Shown one piece after another: positions 1-11,246 of a stretch of 64,000 nucleotides of DNA. The position numbers were made by a program, and so were the translations under genes. Where the stretch lies: assembly GCA_000697665.1 (NCBI GenBank), contig KL197721.1, forward strand, positions 1 through 64,000, in the 5' to 3' direction. The first letter of the stretch is position 1. The number at the start of each line of letters is the position of its first letter. Origin of the DNA: Jaapia argillacea MUCL 33604. Taxonomy: Eukaryota > Basidiomycota > Agaricomycetes > Jaapiales > Jaapiaceae. The notes under the pieces were generated by a model. It made no database searches, was not told the origin of the DNA, and saw only the letters and a program-made list of their open reading frames with translations.

Positions 1-28
1 ATCAATACAATGTGTATATCCCACCTGA

Positions 29-330
29 CCAGGTATGCCCTGACCTAGGTGGTAGCAGTATTGGGTGTATACCGGGTATACCCTTTCATCAGTACAGTCT
101 GTATGACTCACCTGACCAGGTATGCCCTAGACCAAGTCATATCTGTATAGTATGTCTGACCGGTTACACCCTCAGATAGGTGTAGTTTGTATTCCATAGT
201 CAACTGGGTATACCCTGCTTTAGGGACTGGCTGTAACCTGGGTACACCCTATTCTACACTACATCTGTACTCCGGGTGGCCTCCGGGTGGGCCGTGAAAT
301 AGGCAATCTGTACAGCCCGGGTATACCCTT
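29..330. repeat. Degenerate minisatellite with a GGGTATACCC core
   Basis: A 13-14 base motif close to CCGGGTATACCCT recurs at 29, 72, 116, 160, 204, 238, about 271-282 and 317. Most spacings are 43-44 bases, with some shorter steps near 34. The core is self-complementary. Copies vary (GGTATGCCC, GGTTACACCC, GGGTACACCC), so the array is old or fast changing. It lies inside the reading frame of the Plavaka transposase relic and interrupts it. It may continue beyond the left edge, since related bases are still seen near position 1. Confidence 0.75.
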
Positions 331-1316
331 ATATAGGGGATAAAAGTACTCAACAGTGTGGTGTGTAACCCATACCACTCGTACTTGATGACGCTGAGCA
401 GCCAAGTATGCAGCAACTCGACAGGAGTATCGCGGTTCGGATCCAAATCTTCACCTCATATCAGAATGGATAGCATACGAAAGAAATGCTGTAAACTCAA
501 CTGGGTACATTAAGCAGGCAGCTGTACGGCTCATCAGTCACCGTTGCCAACCACTCGACACACTGCTTCAACACTTCATCTGCTGTCATCGCCAGGTTAG
601 ATGACTTCAACGATCTTGCACGTTCCAATAGCTTTTCGATCCAGTGGGAGGCGACCTTATCCTTTATGCCAGTTTCCATTTGTAAATCTGAGATCGGTTT
701 CTCAACCCCAAAACTTGCTAGATGCAGTTGCATTGTGATGTTGGCCCACGTCTTCTCGACAGTCCATGGAGTACCAACCTAGCAAAGAAAATGAGTTGAG
801 AGAAACAATTTGGATCAGGGAATGATGGACGAACCTCATGCAATGCGTGGTATCCTGCATTGGACTCAGTGACTGCAGCTGGTCCCCCCGACATGCAATG
901 TCAGCACTTGCAGTTGGCGTTGACACCAGCATGACAAGCTTCTTCAGATTGTTGAGGATTATCGGCCGGGAGGGCTGGCGGAATAATTCGAGCACGACAT
1001 GGCCGATGTGTAGCTGCATTGTAGCACCGCACCAGGTCGCTTTGAGTTGATCTGCACGAGAAGATACCCTGAATAACTCTGGAGCCCACGAGTTATGGTG
1101 AGACTTACTTGATTTGTTTCATTATAGGAACAAATTGTTCTGCGCTTGACACATGCGGTGATGTTGACACAAATCACACAAAGTATTCTTGTTGCAAAAG
1201 GGCTCCTGGCAGACTCCAATTTGCCATATAAACATTGATATGTTTCTGGTATTGCTTCGTCCGAGCACCTGAAACATCATCTGCCCAAAACGGTGCAAAG
1301 ACTGTGATGAGATCCT

Positions 1317-1994
1317 TGTTAAGAATCACACCGCGCTATGCCTATTTTCATTTTTCTTGTTATCTCAACACTCCTCGTGGATATCTGATCCTTCCATATA
1401 TGGATCATCAAGCGCTACGATCATATTCCTCCTGAACACAAGGGACGGGTTCATATCCCTTCGACATCCCTTCGATACATCCTGCACATCCAACTTCTAG
1501 TGCATCATCCCTCATTCGCACTCAACCATCGACACTCCGACCTCCTGTTACCTCAATATTCCACCTTCCAGTACGACCTGGGCCATGTACTACGGACCCC
1601 TACGTCTCTGACTCATAGATCAGACCATCGACTGTGGACTACAGACTACGGACCCCTAACTACGGACTCCTATTCTTCTGACTCACTTCGACTCATGCTT
1701 ACTACTGTCTTACTACTGTCTTACTCATCGCTACTATGGACTACGGACTGTGCTTCATCTTAGTATATATACTTCCCTGTATTCACTAGTATTCCCCATC
1801 TTGTTCACTTTGTCAATATAGATCGTTATCTTTATTCACATCGTTCCAACTCGATCCCTGTCTGATCATCTGTCTGGAAACCTCTGTTAGCTTCTCATCC
1901 TCTCGTCATTCTACTTCTGTGGCTGTAGCCTAGGTATCATCAGAGAAGTATCAAGTCTTTCATCGTATACTTCATTGAAGTAACGATCTTAACA
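1317..1994. mobile_element. Solo LTR inserted in the Plavaka relic
   Basis: The 678-base segment begins TGTTAAGA and ends TCTTAACA, a perfect 8-base terminal inverted repeat with the TG...CA ends of LTRs. It is flanked on both sides by the same five bases, ATCCT (1312-1316 and 1995-1999), a target-site duplication. The Plavaka reading frame stops at one edge and resumes at the other. A TATA-like stretch lies near 1760. No internal retrotransposon genes are present, so this is the solo LTR left by recombination between the two LTRs of a full element. Copia or Gypsy membership cannot be told from this. The perfect target duplication suggests an insertion younger than the transposon it sits in. 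Confidence 0.88.
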
Positions 1995-3818
1995 ATCCTC
2001 CCCCTCTGCAATCTCGCGGTCTGGATTGGGCATGAGGGCTGAAAATGCCTTCGAATCACCTGAATAGGGTGTGAGACCAGTCTGTCCAACGAACAACAAC
2101 AAAAGAACATACTGTGAAAATCAATGGGACCCCGCTCCAACAAATCGTAGTAGTTTAGTTTCATCTCAGATGTGGCAACAGGGATGTGTTCAGGCTCGAC
2201 AATAAAGTGTCCCTAGAAGGTCGAGTGAGTCTTATTGCCAAAACACAATAGGAAGCCACGTACATCACCGTTCCGAACGACAAGGTGGCAGTCAGCATGA
2301 ACATGGTTGTGGCGCTTGACCCAGACAAGAGGGATAACGAAATGACCATCCTCCAGTTCACAGAGTTCATCAATATAGAAATGCTTGCCGCAATGAAAAT
2401 ATGAGGGAGTTAGCTGGTTCCACGGAAGTCCTTTCATGTAATCGGCTTGCCAGAATTCTGAGATCGGACCATCTGGTACTTCAGGATAGATGTTGATATT
2501 CCGTGCAACCTCTGGATTGGCGAAGTCCTAATCGGTATGAAACACACTTCATCAGTGAAGAAAACAAGTGACGAGAGAGGATGGGCTACCTTTTGTATCA
2601 AATCTCGGATGTCATTTGAATAGAATACATTACCGAGGTCAGATTTGTGACACTCTGTTCTCACACCACAGCGATCACGCAGGTCTCCCTGCAGCTTCCG
2701 AAAGGCTTTAAACGAAGGGACATCCTTCGCACCACATTCACCCATAATCCACAAGATCATCTTCAATTGACTACTCGATAATCAGAGGCGAGGGAGGTTG
2801 TCGAGAACATCAAGAAGAAACATCTACGAAATGCAAAATACTTGAGTTTATGGAAAATAATATCAGATGTGAACGACTGACAGTTTTTGTGGGATACGGA
2901 GCAAAATCGTGGTCAATTGCGACACCATGGAGGTATGCGTGAAGGTCTTCCTCGTCACCCTCATCAGCTTCCAAACCTGAAGACCCATAAGCACAAGACA
3001 ATAATAATATTTGCGCACGCAATCTCACCGAGGTTCCGCATCTCGTGCGCAATGTTCGAGACTGTCACATCTTTGTCCAAGCCTTCCAAGTCATCTTCAA
3101 TAGCTTCAACCATCATTCGCTCAACCTCACGCCGCAAACGCTCCTGTTCCTTTTCTGCGATTTCAGGTGTAGGAATCCCAGGAAAGTAGAGGGCCTCTTC
3201 CTCAGGTGTGAAGTCAAAGTTGGCACCTGAGATACCATTACAGTCTTCGCCAATGGGTACACCGAAGTGAGGGATAGTGGGCAGGACAATATGGGTCAAG
3301 ACTGTGGGCAAGGAGACTGGCGCACTCTTCGAATGATGCTCAAACCGCTCGCAAGCTTTCGTGGCTTCATGTTCGAGGTTTTCTCGGAACGCTACTGCGT
3401 CCTGGTGGTTGGGAGAGCCCTTATGTCTGGCCCAGGATGCCCGAGCTATCCACACACTCAATCCAGAAGGATGTGCGGCTTTGCATACGAGACAGCAGAC
3501 TTTCTTAGATTCATCATCAACCTGACAATCTGAATATTGTCGTCAGCAAGAGAATGTGTCTTTCAGAGAAAATGAGCTAACCAGGCCCAAGATCCTTTAC
3601 ACGGCGGGCCATGGGAGGAGAAATTAATGGAAACCAGACTTGAACGCGTCAGACGCGTCGCCGTCGTGCAAGCGGGGTGCGGTCACGTTTCCCTGAGAAA
3701 TAGCAGTCGGGATTTAAAAAAACTTCGTCGTTGACAAGTGTCGTTGCAATCCGTTCCTTCCACGAAGGCGTTGTGGGTCCCACCATCACACTTCTCGCAC
3801 ACACATCATCTTCCCCTC

Positions 3819-4826
3819 ATGGCTGACAACATACTCGTAGATCCAGCTTTAATCGACAATCCTGTTCAGAAGCTGATTGCCCAGCTGTGGGCTGACGAAC
3901 TTTTGGCAGCAGGGAGCAGTGCCAGGGATGGGTCTCCCACTCACTCCACTGGACCTGGAGAAGAAGCATCAACTGCTTCCGGACAGACTCGGTCAGAGGA
4001 CGATAACCCAGCATCGGATGGAGAGGATGAACAGATCTCACTCACTCGATCCGTACCGGCTTCCTTCAACATCCATGAATTAGGGCGAAGTATCAAATGA
4101 CAGAAGAAGCTCTCACCCGAATCGGAGATTGAGTTCAATCGTTTTCTCGTGGTGAGTAAGCTAGCCAGCCATTCTTTGTGAGTATTGCTCTAAGTCATTC
4201 CCAGATCACTGACCCCGTGGAGCGAGAGCTCCATCTGTTTCATTTGGGACTTGAAACTCGAGACATGGCGAAGACGTTAATACGTGATTGTGACTATAGG
4301 ATTCCATCAACACTCAAGGTGAATCAGGAAAGATCGGGTTTGTGAAAGTACTGACGTTCAAAATAGAAAACCATACAGGACTACTCCGTGGCATACATCC
4401 TCTCGCCGACAGTATCTTCTTATCGTGGCGCCGATGGTCCATCCGCAGTTTTGGTGCGTACGCCCGAATGGAACGAGAGAGTTGCTGACCGTATAATCAA
4501 TTCAGGATGCGATGCGGGAATTGAACATTGCAGGCCTACCTCCTGCCAAAGAAACGGGACGCTGTGATGTGATACTTGCGGCTATCGCGAAGGCACAGAC
4601 CGACTGTCGATGCTCTGTGAAATCAAAAGTGAGTTGTTTGAGACAGCGGATCGGAAGCATGAACTCACGCATACCGAAGCATACCCTATCATTGAAACCC
4701 GGGGTGTGGAGGGCTGGATTGCTACGGTGGATAGCCATGCATCAAGGGTGGCTAGTGGCCAACAGAAAGGCAAGGGACGAGGAAAAGCGAGACGGAGATG
4801 AGTTCCCGGCTGCCTCTGGAGACTAA
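3819..4826 (+). pseudogene. Broken copy of a repeated agaricomycete gene family of unknown function
   Basis: The reading frame starts with ATG at 3819 (protein begins MADNILVDPALIDNPVQ), has an acidic, Ser-rich stretch, then reaches GRSIK and a TGA at 4098-4100, after which it continues in the same frame with QKKLSPESEIEFNRFL. Short introns follow (donor about 4152). Further exons read ITDPVERELHLFHLGLETRD, DYSVAYILSPTVSSYRGADG and MRELNIAGLPPAKETGRCDV, and a tail contains GLLRWIAMH. I recall similar proteins of unknown function in many copies in mushroom genomes, with no characterised member. The in-frame stop probably replaces an Arg codon (CGA), and the 3' part lacks a clean intron, so this copy is probably dead. 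An upstream ATG at 3738 is also in frame. Confidence 0.5.
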
Positions 4827-5776
4827 ATGTAAATACATACCTTCAACTCGAGCCAAGCGAAGCCCATAGGCATACACATTCCACATTTGTGATATTGGGA
4901 TTCAGATGGACCTGAGAGCTGAAAGCATGGGAACCAACGGATGCGAAAGACATGATCAGATCTTACTGCGACATCAGTTTGACACCAACTGAGGCCAACG
5001 TTAGGCCTCAAGGAAACTAGGAAGGGAGCTCGCATTCATCTCCGTGGTCATGCTGATCAAAGACTCCTGTTGGGCTTCGTATAAGAGTTGCAGCGAGATT
5101 TGTTGGACGACTAGTGGTTTACCTCTGTGTGAGACCACCACGCAGAGGTTTGTTTGAGCTTGTTTCGCTAACGTTCACACGAGGCTCCGGATCAACCAAG
5201 CGTTTTTCAATTCGCGCCTGGTACCTCAAATTGAGCTCGGCCAGCGACTGAGTGTTATCGGGTCATAGGTCAATCTTTGACACTGAGTTAGCCTCCGAAG
5301 AATACTTGTCAGGACGGGTGGTGTATGAGCAAGCGCATGGTCGACTATGAAAAGGGCGGATTGGTGGATGCTTGTACAGTATATCGTATCAGACATTGGT
5401 ATTAGTCAGTTCACTGAGTGTGCCCCTAGATTGTCACTCTGACTGACCGGAACCGCTTTCATAGCCACAATCCCCGTATCTGCCCCACAGTGGGAGTAGA
5501 TACGAATGCTGTGCTTCCGAGTTCTATTACTATATAGGCATTGCCATTCCTGTCCCCATAGCACATTACCTCCGACTACCCATTCATAACGATGACTCCT
5601 CGTCATATGGCACCGCCGCATTCCGAGTCAGTGCAAGCTATTAGCGGTTGCCAAGTTCACAACGGTTGAGTAGATGACTCGACAAAAGCCTTTAAATGCG
5701 TACAACAAGGACGAGTTGTAGCAGAACATCACCACTACTACCCGCATATACCCCACACCCCACACCCCACACCACC
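4827..5776. other. Intergenic, no gene seen
   Basis: About 950 bases between the broken repeated-family gene and the next coding region. Only short reading frames without recognisable motifs are present. The last 100 bases are CA-rich (repeated CACCCCACAC) just before the ATG at 5777 and probably form the promoter or 5' leader of that gene. Confidence 0.4.
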
Positions 5777-6442
5777 ATGACCAAAGGACAGAAAGTCCCA
5801 AAGACCCCCGAGAGTCGTCGCCACTTCGCGAAGAAGGTAAATCCCCCAGAGTTTAGCAGACGAATGACCATCTCACCCTTTGGCCATTCACAGCAAGAGA
5901 AGCAAGAGGCCAAGCAACGCTGGCTCAACCCTCCCGCCGTCATCCCCAAGCCATGGAAGGCAGACGGGTACAAACCCGTTCGACGACGCAACCCCGGTCG
6001 CTTCGACGGTATGGCATACAACGCGGACGGATACGTTTGCAACATTGGCGAGCAGGAATACCTGCCGTCAGAATACATGGCGTCAGAGGATTTGGATCCT
6101 CATTTTGAGCAAGTCGTATGGGGATGGGAGATGAAGGCTGCTGAGAACGCCACATCACACATCACAACGCAGGTTTCGGTAGTCGACCTGTTGGCGACTG
6201 CACGTCGGACGAGGAAGCGAACCAAAGGTGAGATTCATTGTGACCTAGGACCGTTTCGGCTTGACTAATCTGAATAATCAATAGTGAGGACAGAAGATTT
6301 TGAGGTAGTGAAGGGCGCGGGCCAAGTCATCGCACTCGACGACGATGATCTTGAGTACTTTGGTGATGATGACTGGGAGCGTGTCGACGACGGCGAGGCA
6401 AAGCCCTCTTACTCAGCGGTGGTTCAAGGCAAGAATGGCTGA
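5777..6442 (+). CDS. Small uncharacterised protein with acidic C-terminus (202 aa, 2 exons)
   Basis: Exons are 5777-6227 and 6285-6442, joined over a 57-base intron with GTGAG donor, CTAAT-like branch site and TAG acceptor. The start was chosen because [17 protein letters not shown] follows a clean CA-rich leader. The protein is basic at the N-terminus (many Lys and Arg), has a central Pro/Trp/Tyr-containing stretch ([17 protein letters not shown]), and ends with a strongly acidic tail ([20 protein letters not shown]). There is no signal peptide or membrane segment. I do not recognise a family; the charge pattern would suit a nuclear or chromatin-associated protein, which is only a guess. Its stop lies about 190 bases from the convergent stop of the acetyl-CoA synthetase gene. 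Confidence 0.7.
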
Positions 6443-6633
6443 TACGAGTGTTCGGAACTTTTGGATAGGAGAATTGTCGGTTTCGTAGCCAGATGGAACC
6501 ATACAGCTTATATTCAATAGTATCATGGTGACAACAGCATATTTTGGTATCGGGGTACAATATAAGATTACAAATACCTTGTAAATTATCCCACCAACAA
6601 GGTACGGTGAGACTGCAGTGTACAAACAACAAG

Positions 6634-9185
6634 TTACTTTCCGGCGACCTTGGCCTTGATGACCTCGACAATGCTGGGATCAGCGAGAGTGCTGAGATCG
6701 CCAAGCTGGTCACCCTCCCCAGCGACAATCTTTCGCATGATACGACGCATGATCTAAGGGGGGAGCAGGACGATATCAGATGGATGGACGAGAGGTTCGT
6801 GTGAGGGAGACAGACCTTTCCAGACCTCGTCTTGGGCAAATCGCTGACGAGGTAGATCTTCTTCGGCGCTGCGAAAGGTCCAATGACTTTTCGGACTTGG
6901 AGGGTAAGCTCCTTGAGGAGACCCGGCTCATCACTGTCGAAGTTGTATTCACTAAGAGAGACACGGCGGATCAGCACCAGCATTTCAAAAGAACGATGGC
7001 TCGTCACGTACGGCTTCATGGTAACAAAGGCATACACAGCTTGACCAGTGAGGTCATCTGCAGTGCCGATAACTTTCGTACAATGGTAATCAGGGACAGT
7101 GGAGGCAAGACAATGCGGCGAGACTCACCAGCGGTCTCGGCGACACCCTTGTGCATGATAAGAGCAGACTCGATCTCAGCAGTGGAGAGACGATGGCCAG
7201 AGACGTTGATAACATCATCAACACGTCCCTTGATCCAGATGTACCCATGCTCATCACGAGCGGCACCATCACCAGTGTAGAAGACACCAGGGTAAGGCTA
7301 CAAGACAAATCAACATCAGATTCTGCCTCATAGACAATCGATAATCGCGAATACTCACCCTCATGTAGGTATCGAGGTACCGGTTGTGATCGTTGTAGAC
7401 GGTCCTGGCAATTGAAGGCCATGGGGTCTTGAGAACGAGCACACCTTCGACGTTGTCGCCCTCCAACTCCTTCCCGGTTGTGGGGTCGAGAATGGCCGGC
7501 TCGATACCAAAGAAGGGTACAGTGGCGGAACCGGGTTTGGTCTCGATGGCACCGGGGAACGGTGTAACGACGATCGATCCAGTCTCGGTTTGCCTGTTGA
7601 GGAAAGTTAGACGATTGAAAGCTTAAGACACGACGAAAAAGAACGTACCAGAAGGTATCGACGATGGCGCACTGTCTGCTTCCGACGTGATCGTTATACC
7701 AATGCCAAGCCTCGGGGTTGATAGGCTCGCCGACACTACCCAACACACGCAAAGTGCTGAGATCATGCTTCTGAACGTGATGTTCACCAAGACGACGAAG
7801 GAGACGAATGGCAGTGGGGGCGGAGTAGAATTGGGTGAGCTTATGCTTCTCGACGGTCTCCCAGTAACGAGATGGGGTGGGGTAGACGGGCGTGGACTCG
7901 AAGACGGTGGTGGTGACACCATTGCAAAGCGGTCCGTAGACGATATAGCTGGATCGATAGTCAGAAAGACATTATATCGGAATCATGGTAGGACTTACGT
8001 GTGACCGGTAATCCAACCGATATCGGCCATGCAAGCGAACTTGTCCTCGGGGTGGACGTCGAAAACGTATTTGACGGTTACAGACGCGCAAAGTAAGTAT
8101 CCACCAGTGGTGTGGACGACACCCTTGGGCTTTCCAGTAGATCCCGAAGTCTAGGGAAAACGACATCATGAGATTTAGCAAATGAAGGAAAATCGCCGAA
8201 CAACTCACGTAGAGAATGAACAACGGGTCTTCGGAAGACATGACCTCAGGCGGGCAGTAGTTGGGGACTTTGAGGGCCTCTTCATGCCACCACTTGTCCC
8301 TTCCTTCCGTCCAAGCAACCTTGTTGCCAGTCCTCTGCAAGACCAAGACGTGTTCGACACCGGGGCATTGCTTCAACGCCGCATCAGCGATAACCTTCGT
8401 CGCGATGGTCTTACCACCTCGCCTGCCCTCATCGGAGGTAATCAAGACCTTGGACTTGCAATCTTGCATACGATCACGAAGCGACTCTGCGGAGAAACCA
8501 GCGAAAACGACGGAGTGGACGGCACCAATACGAGCGCAAGCCAAGAAGGCTGCGACCGCCTGCCAAGTCATCGGCAAGTAGATGGTGACAGTGTCGCCCT
8601 TCTTGACACCAAGACCCTTGAGTACATTGGCGACGCTGCAGACTTCGCGGAGAAGTTGGGCGTAGGAGATTTCGCAACCACCATCGGGCTCATCAGCCTC
8701 GTAGATGATAGCGGTCTGAGCAAATCTCGGTTAGATATCGGAAATGATGAATGGGGAAAGCGATATACCTTATTGGGGTGCTTGAACGCCCATCGATCAA
8801 CACAGTTGTATGAAGCGTTGAGGGCACCCTCGGGGAACCAAGTAATGTCTCCAGTCTCGAATCCACCAGATCTTACAGTCTGGAAGGGACGATCCCAATG
8901 AAGGGTGTCCCGGGCCAACTGCATCCGTGTCAGTCAGTAGGCGGTAAGGAAATATATGTATGCTCTGCTCACCTTTCCCCACCACTTGTCCGACTCGTGG
9001 CCAACAGTCTCAGCGTGCATCTTCCTGTAAGCATGGATGTGGGGGCCAATGTGGGGGATATTGTGGCCCTGGATAACTCGAGGAGCGATGGGGTGCTTGG
9101 GGACGGTGACATGCTCAGCCTCAGCTGGTGCAGCCTCGGGTTGTTTGGGTTGTTCGGTCGCGGGGGTTGCTGCAGCGTCAGCCAT
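6634..9185 (-). CDS. Acetyl-CoA synthetase (AMP-forming)
   Basis: The product activates acetate with ATP to acetyl-AMP and then makes acetyl-CoA, feeding lipid synthesis, the glyoxylate route and histone acetylation. It starts at 9185 ([15 protein letters not shown]) and ends VAGK-stop at 6634. Several short introns are present, for example 8919-8972 with GTGAG/GCAG ends. Visible family blocks, in order, are [23 protein letters not shown], the nucleotide-binding loop region near 8100-8230, ADIGWITGH near 8030, [13 protein letters not shown] near 7740, the adenylate motif starting DTFWQTETG near 7660, and the CoA-binding/acetylation-site region TRSGK near 6800. The order and size fit a full-length enzyme of about 670 residues. 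No targeting peptide is obvious, so it is probably cytosolic/nuclear. The 3' end converges with the gene ending at 6442. Confidence 0.95.
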
Positions 9186-11246
9186 GATGGTGGAGATGGG
9201 GAGAGGGGGGATGATGGAGTTTCGACGATTTGTGGGGTTTTATTTAAAGAGTGAAGCGCGCTAATCAGTCTGGTCCCCTTGCCCAAGTTCTCGTGATCAC
9301 AGGGTGCGGGGTATAGTCCCTATTGCTTATTTCCTTATATGGGCATTCTTTAACGGAGACGAGGCGGCTTCAGTAGGATCATGGTTGATCAGGGCACTCC
9401 ATTCATATCATCGGCGACACCGTCCAGGCTGCATCCTTGCCTGTCGAGCCATCCCGGAACCCCCTCAGCCCGCTCGGCCTTCCGACTCTCATATCTTTCT
9501 CCTGTCCTCTCCTGTCTCGCCGACTTTCTCTTCATCTTTCAAGCTGAGATAGGTGTACTACTTTTAACCTATCGAGCCTCCTACAAATTCTGAGTCGTTT
9601 GCATCAACCTTCCACTGGGCGGAGCGGAAGAAGAGCGGAGCCGCAGGAGTTCGAACAATGGTGTTGACAGACGTCGTAGACCTTACAATGGGACCTTGTC
9701 CGACCGAATCCACCCGGTACTGCGTGGTTACCAGACGAAGATCAAAATCCAATTTCTCCGCAATCCATTCCCCTTGGCTTGATCCCTTCAGGACCAAGGT
9801 GTGAGGTGCGGAGCCTGTTCGGTCGTGTGATTGCGGGGAACCTTGGGGAGCTTGGCAGAACAAACTCTCCAGCGGATGCTCTCGACCAGCGGAGGAGGGC
9901 ACAAGGGAGGACATGGGGATGGGGTGAATGCAAATTCTTGCAAGTCATCATTTCGGCATGAGAAAGGTACATCAAGAACTTCGGACGAATTGATGGAACC
10001 TGACATTACCTCCCTCACGAAAGCTGTGCCACCCATCCCAGCATCCGAGAAGCATGTCTTCCACCACGTTGCACCAACGACACAACGCGATTTGCGGGGA
10101 TCTGCGACCGAACTATGGGCGAGCCGATAACGAGCGCAATTGTTGGCGTTTGTAATGCGGGGCGCCGCAATGTGGGGAGGCGAGATGAAACGCGATTGAT
10201 CGACTGTCGATTGAATCAATGATTATCGGACCAGGTCTTCAAGTCGTGGAAGAGGAGACTTGGACGGCAGTAAGAAACCAGTAGGAAGGTTTGGTCGCTT
10301 ACACTGTAAGCAGAATTGCAGGAGACCCTGCCGATCTTTCAAAATCGAAGAACGGTAGACCCAGGACAGTTGCAAGTCCGTGCAAAGCTTCGGTGATAAT
10401 GGATTTCCAATGTATTGCGAAAGGTTCTGTCCAGATGGACTGACAGGTTTGATTCCATCCTGGTGATCGCGATCACAGGGCTTCAATAAGGTGCAAATGG
10501 AGATCTAGAAAGCTGTTTGAAAAAGGGGACCACATGGTGGCGCGGGTAATGATCTGAATCCCCTCGACATTTCGAACACCTTGACTTTGTCTTGGACCTT
10601 TGCCTGTGGCAGTCATCGACTCATTCCACGGGTTTGGAATATCGTCTATTCATCGCTCACGCCGTGGCGAGCGATGTTCGCACATTTGACTCGCCACTAA
10701 ATATGGAGAGATGCTACTTAGTATCTCGAACTGTACTTGCATGCCCACCGATCACCAGGATTCGCCTGGTAGCGCTGGTGGACAAGAGCTCATAGGCTAC
10801 CCTTGTCTCGTCCCCCGCCTTACCCGCATCTTAGCCTTGAAGCCCGTGGAGATCGCCAAGCCTCATCTCCATTCTTGTCCCTTCAATCACTAGGGCAAGG
10901 GTAGTTCAACTTTGACGTATAATTCTCGTACCGTCTAACGAAAGCACTTTGTTCTCGCTGGATATAGTTCATTTAAATGCCGTATCATTAATTAACTCGA
11001 CCCTAGCTGCACCTTTCACTCATGCACCGGACGAACTCAAAAAATAAGGCAGTGTGGATGGGGCATAGGGTATCTGAGAATTCTACATCAATGAAGGTGG
11101 TTATACGTATCAATCCCAAACCGCATTTGAACAAACACAATCGTGGATATGGTATGTGTACGAAGCGAATTCAGTCGATAACGAGATCCTAACAACCTCC
11201 TGATATACGGTGGTGCCTGTTTGTCTGCGAATCGACCGGATGCCCC
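9186..11246. other. Long intergenic stretch with unconvincing ORFs
   Basis: About 2 kb upstream of the acetyl-CoA synthetase. Minus-strand open frames of 87-143 codons (9564-9914, 9788-10219, 10223-10486) overlap one another and do not join into a recognisable protein. Cys-containing and Ser/Pro-rich stretches occur but no family motif. The first few hundred bases next to 9185 should hold the acetyl-CoA synthetase promoter. The part from about 10900 to 11246 is the downstream flank of the kinase-TPR gene. Confidence 0.4.

Larger units (their letters stand above)
1..3545 (-). mobile_element. Plavaka-type (CACTA/EnSpm-like) DNA transposon relic, transposase region
   Basis: Read on the minus strand from about 3540 leftward, pieces of one transposase appear in the expected order. 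First is a Cys/His zinc-finger start (KVCCLVCKAAHPSG, then a His further on). About 2440-2760 holds the block with GAKDVPSFKAFRKLQ and NVFYSNDIRDLIQK. About 2230-2440 holds HFYIDELCELEDGHFVIPL. At about 1995-2060 comes MPNPDREIAEGED, and at 1130-1310 ADDVSGARTKQYQKHINVY followed by SLPGALLQQEYFV. About 1000-1060 holds ADNPQQSEEACHAG, about 560-700 a helical block, and 380-430 [17 protein letters not shown]. This order is that of Plavaka transposases as I remember them. The gene is dead: it is split by a solo LTR and a minisatellite, and carries a TGA where the family has an Arg codon just after LLQQEYFV. The C-terminal part and terminal inverted repeats are not in the window. Confidence 0.85.

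Noticed and set aside
29-330. CRISPR array
   Set aside because: The repeat is degenerate, the spacing partly irregular, and the host is a fungus.
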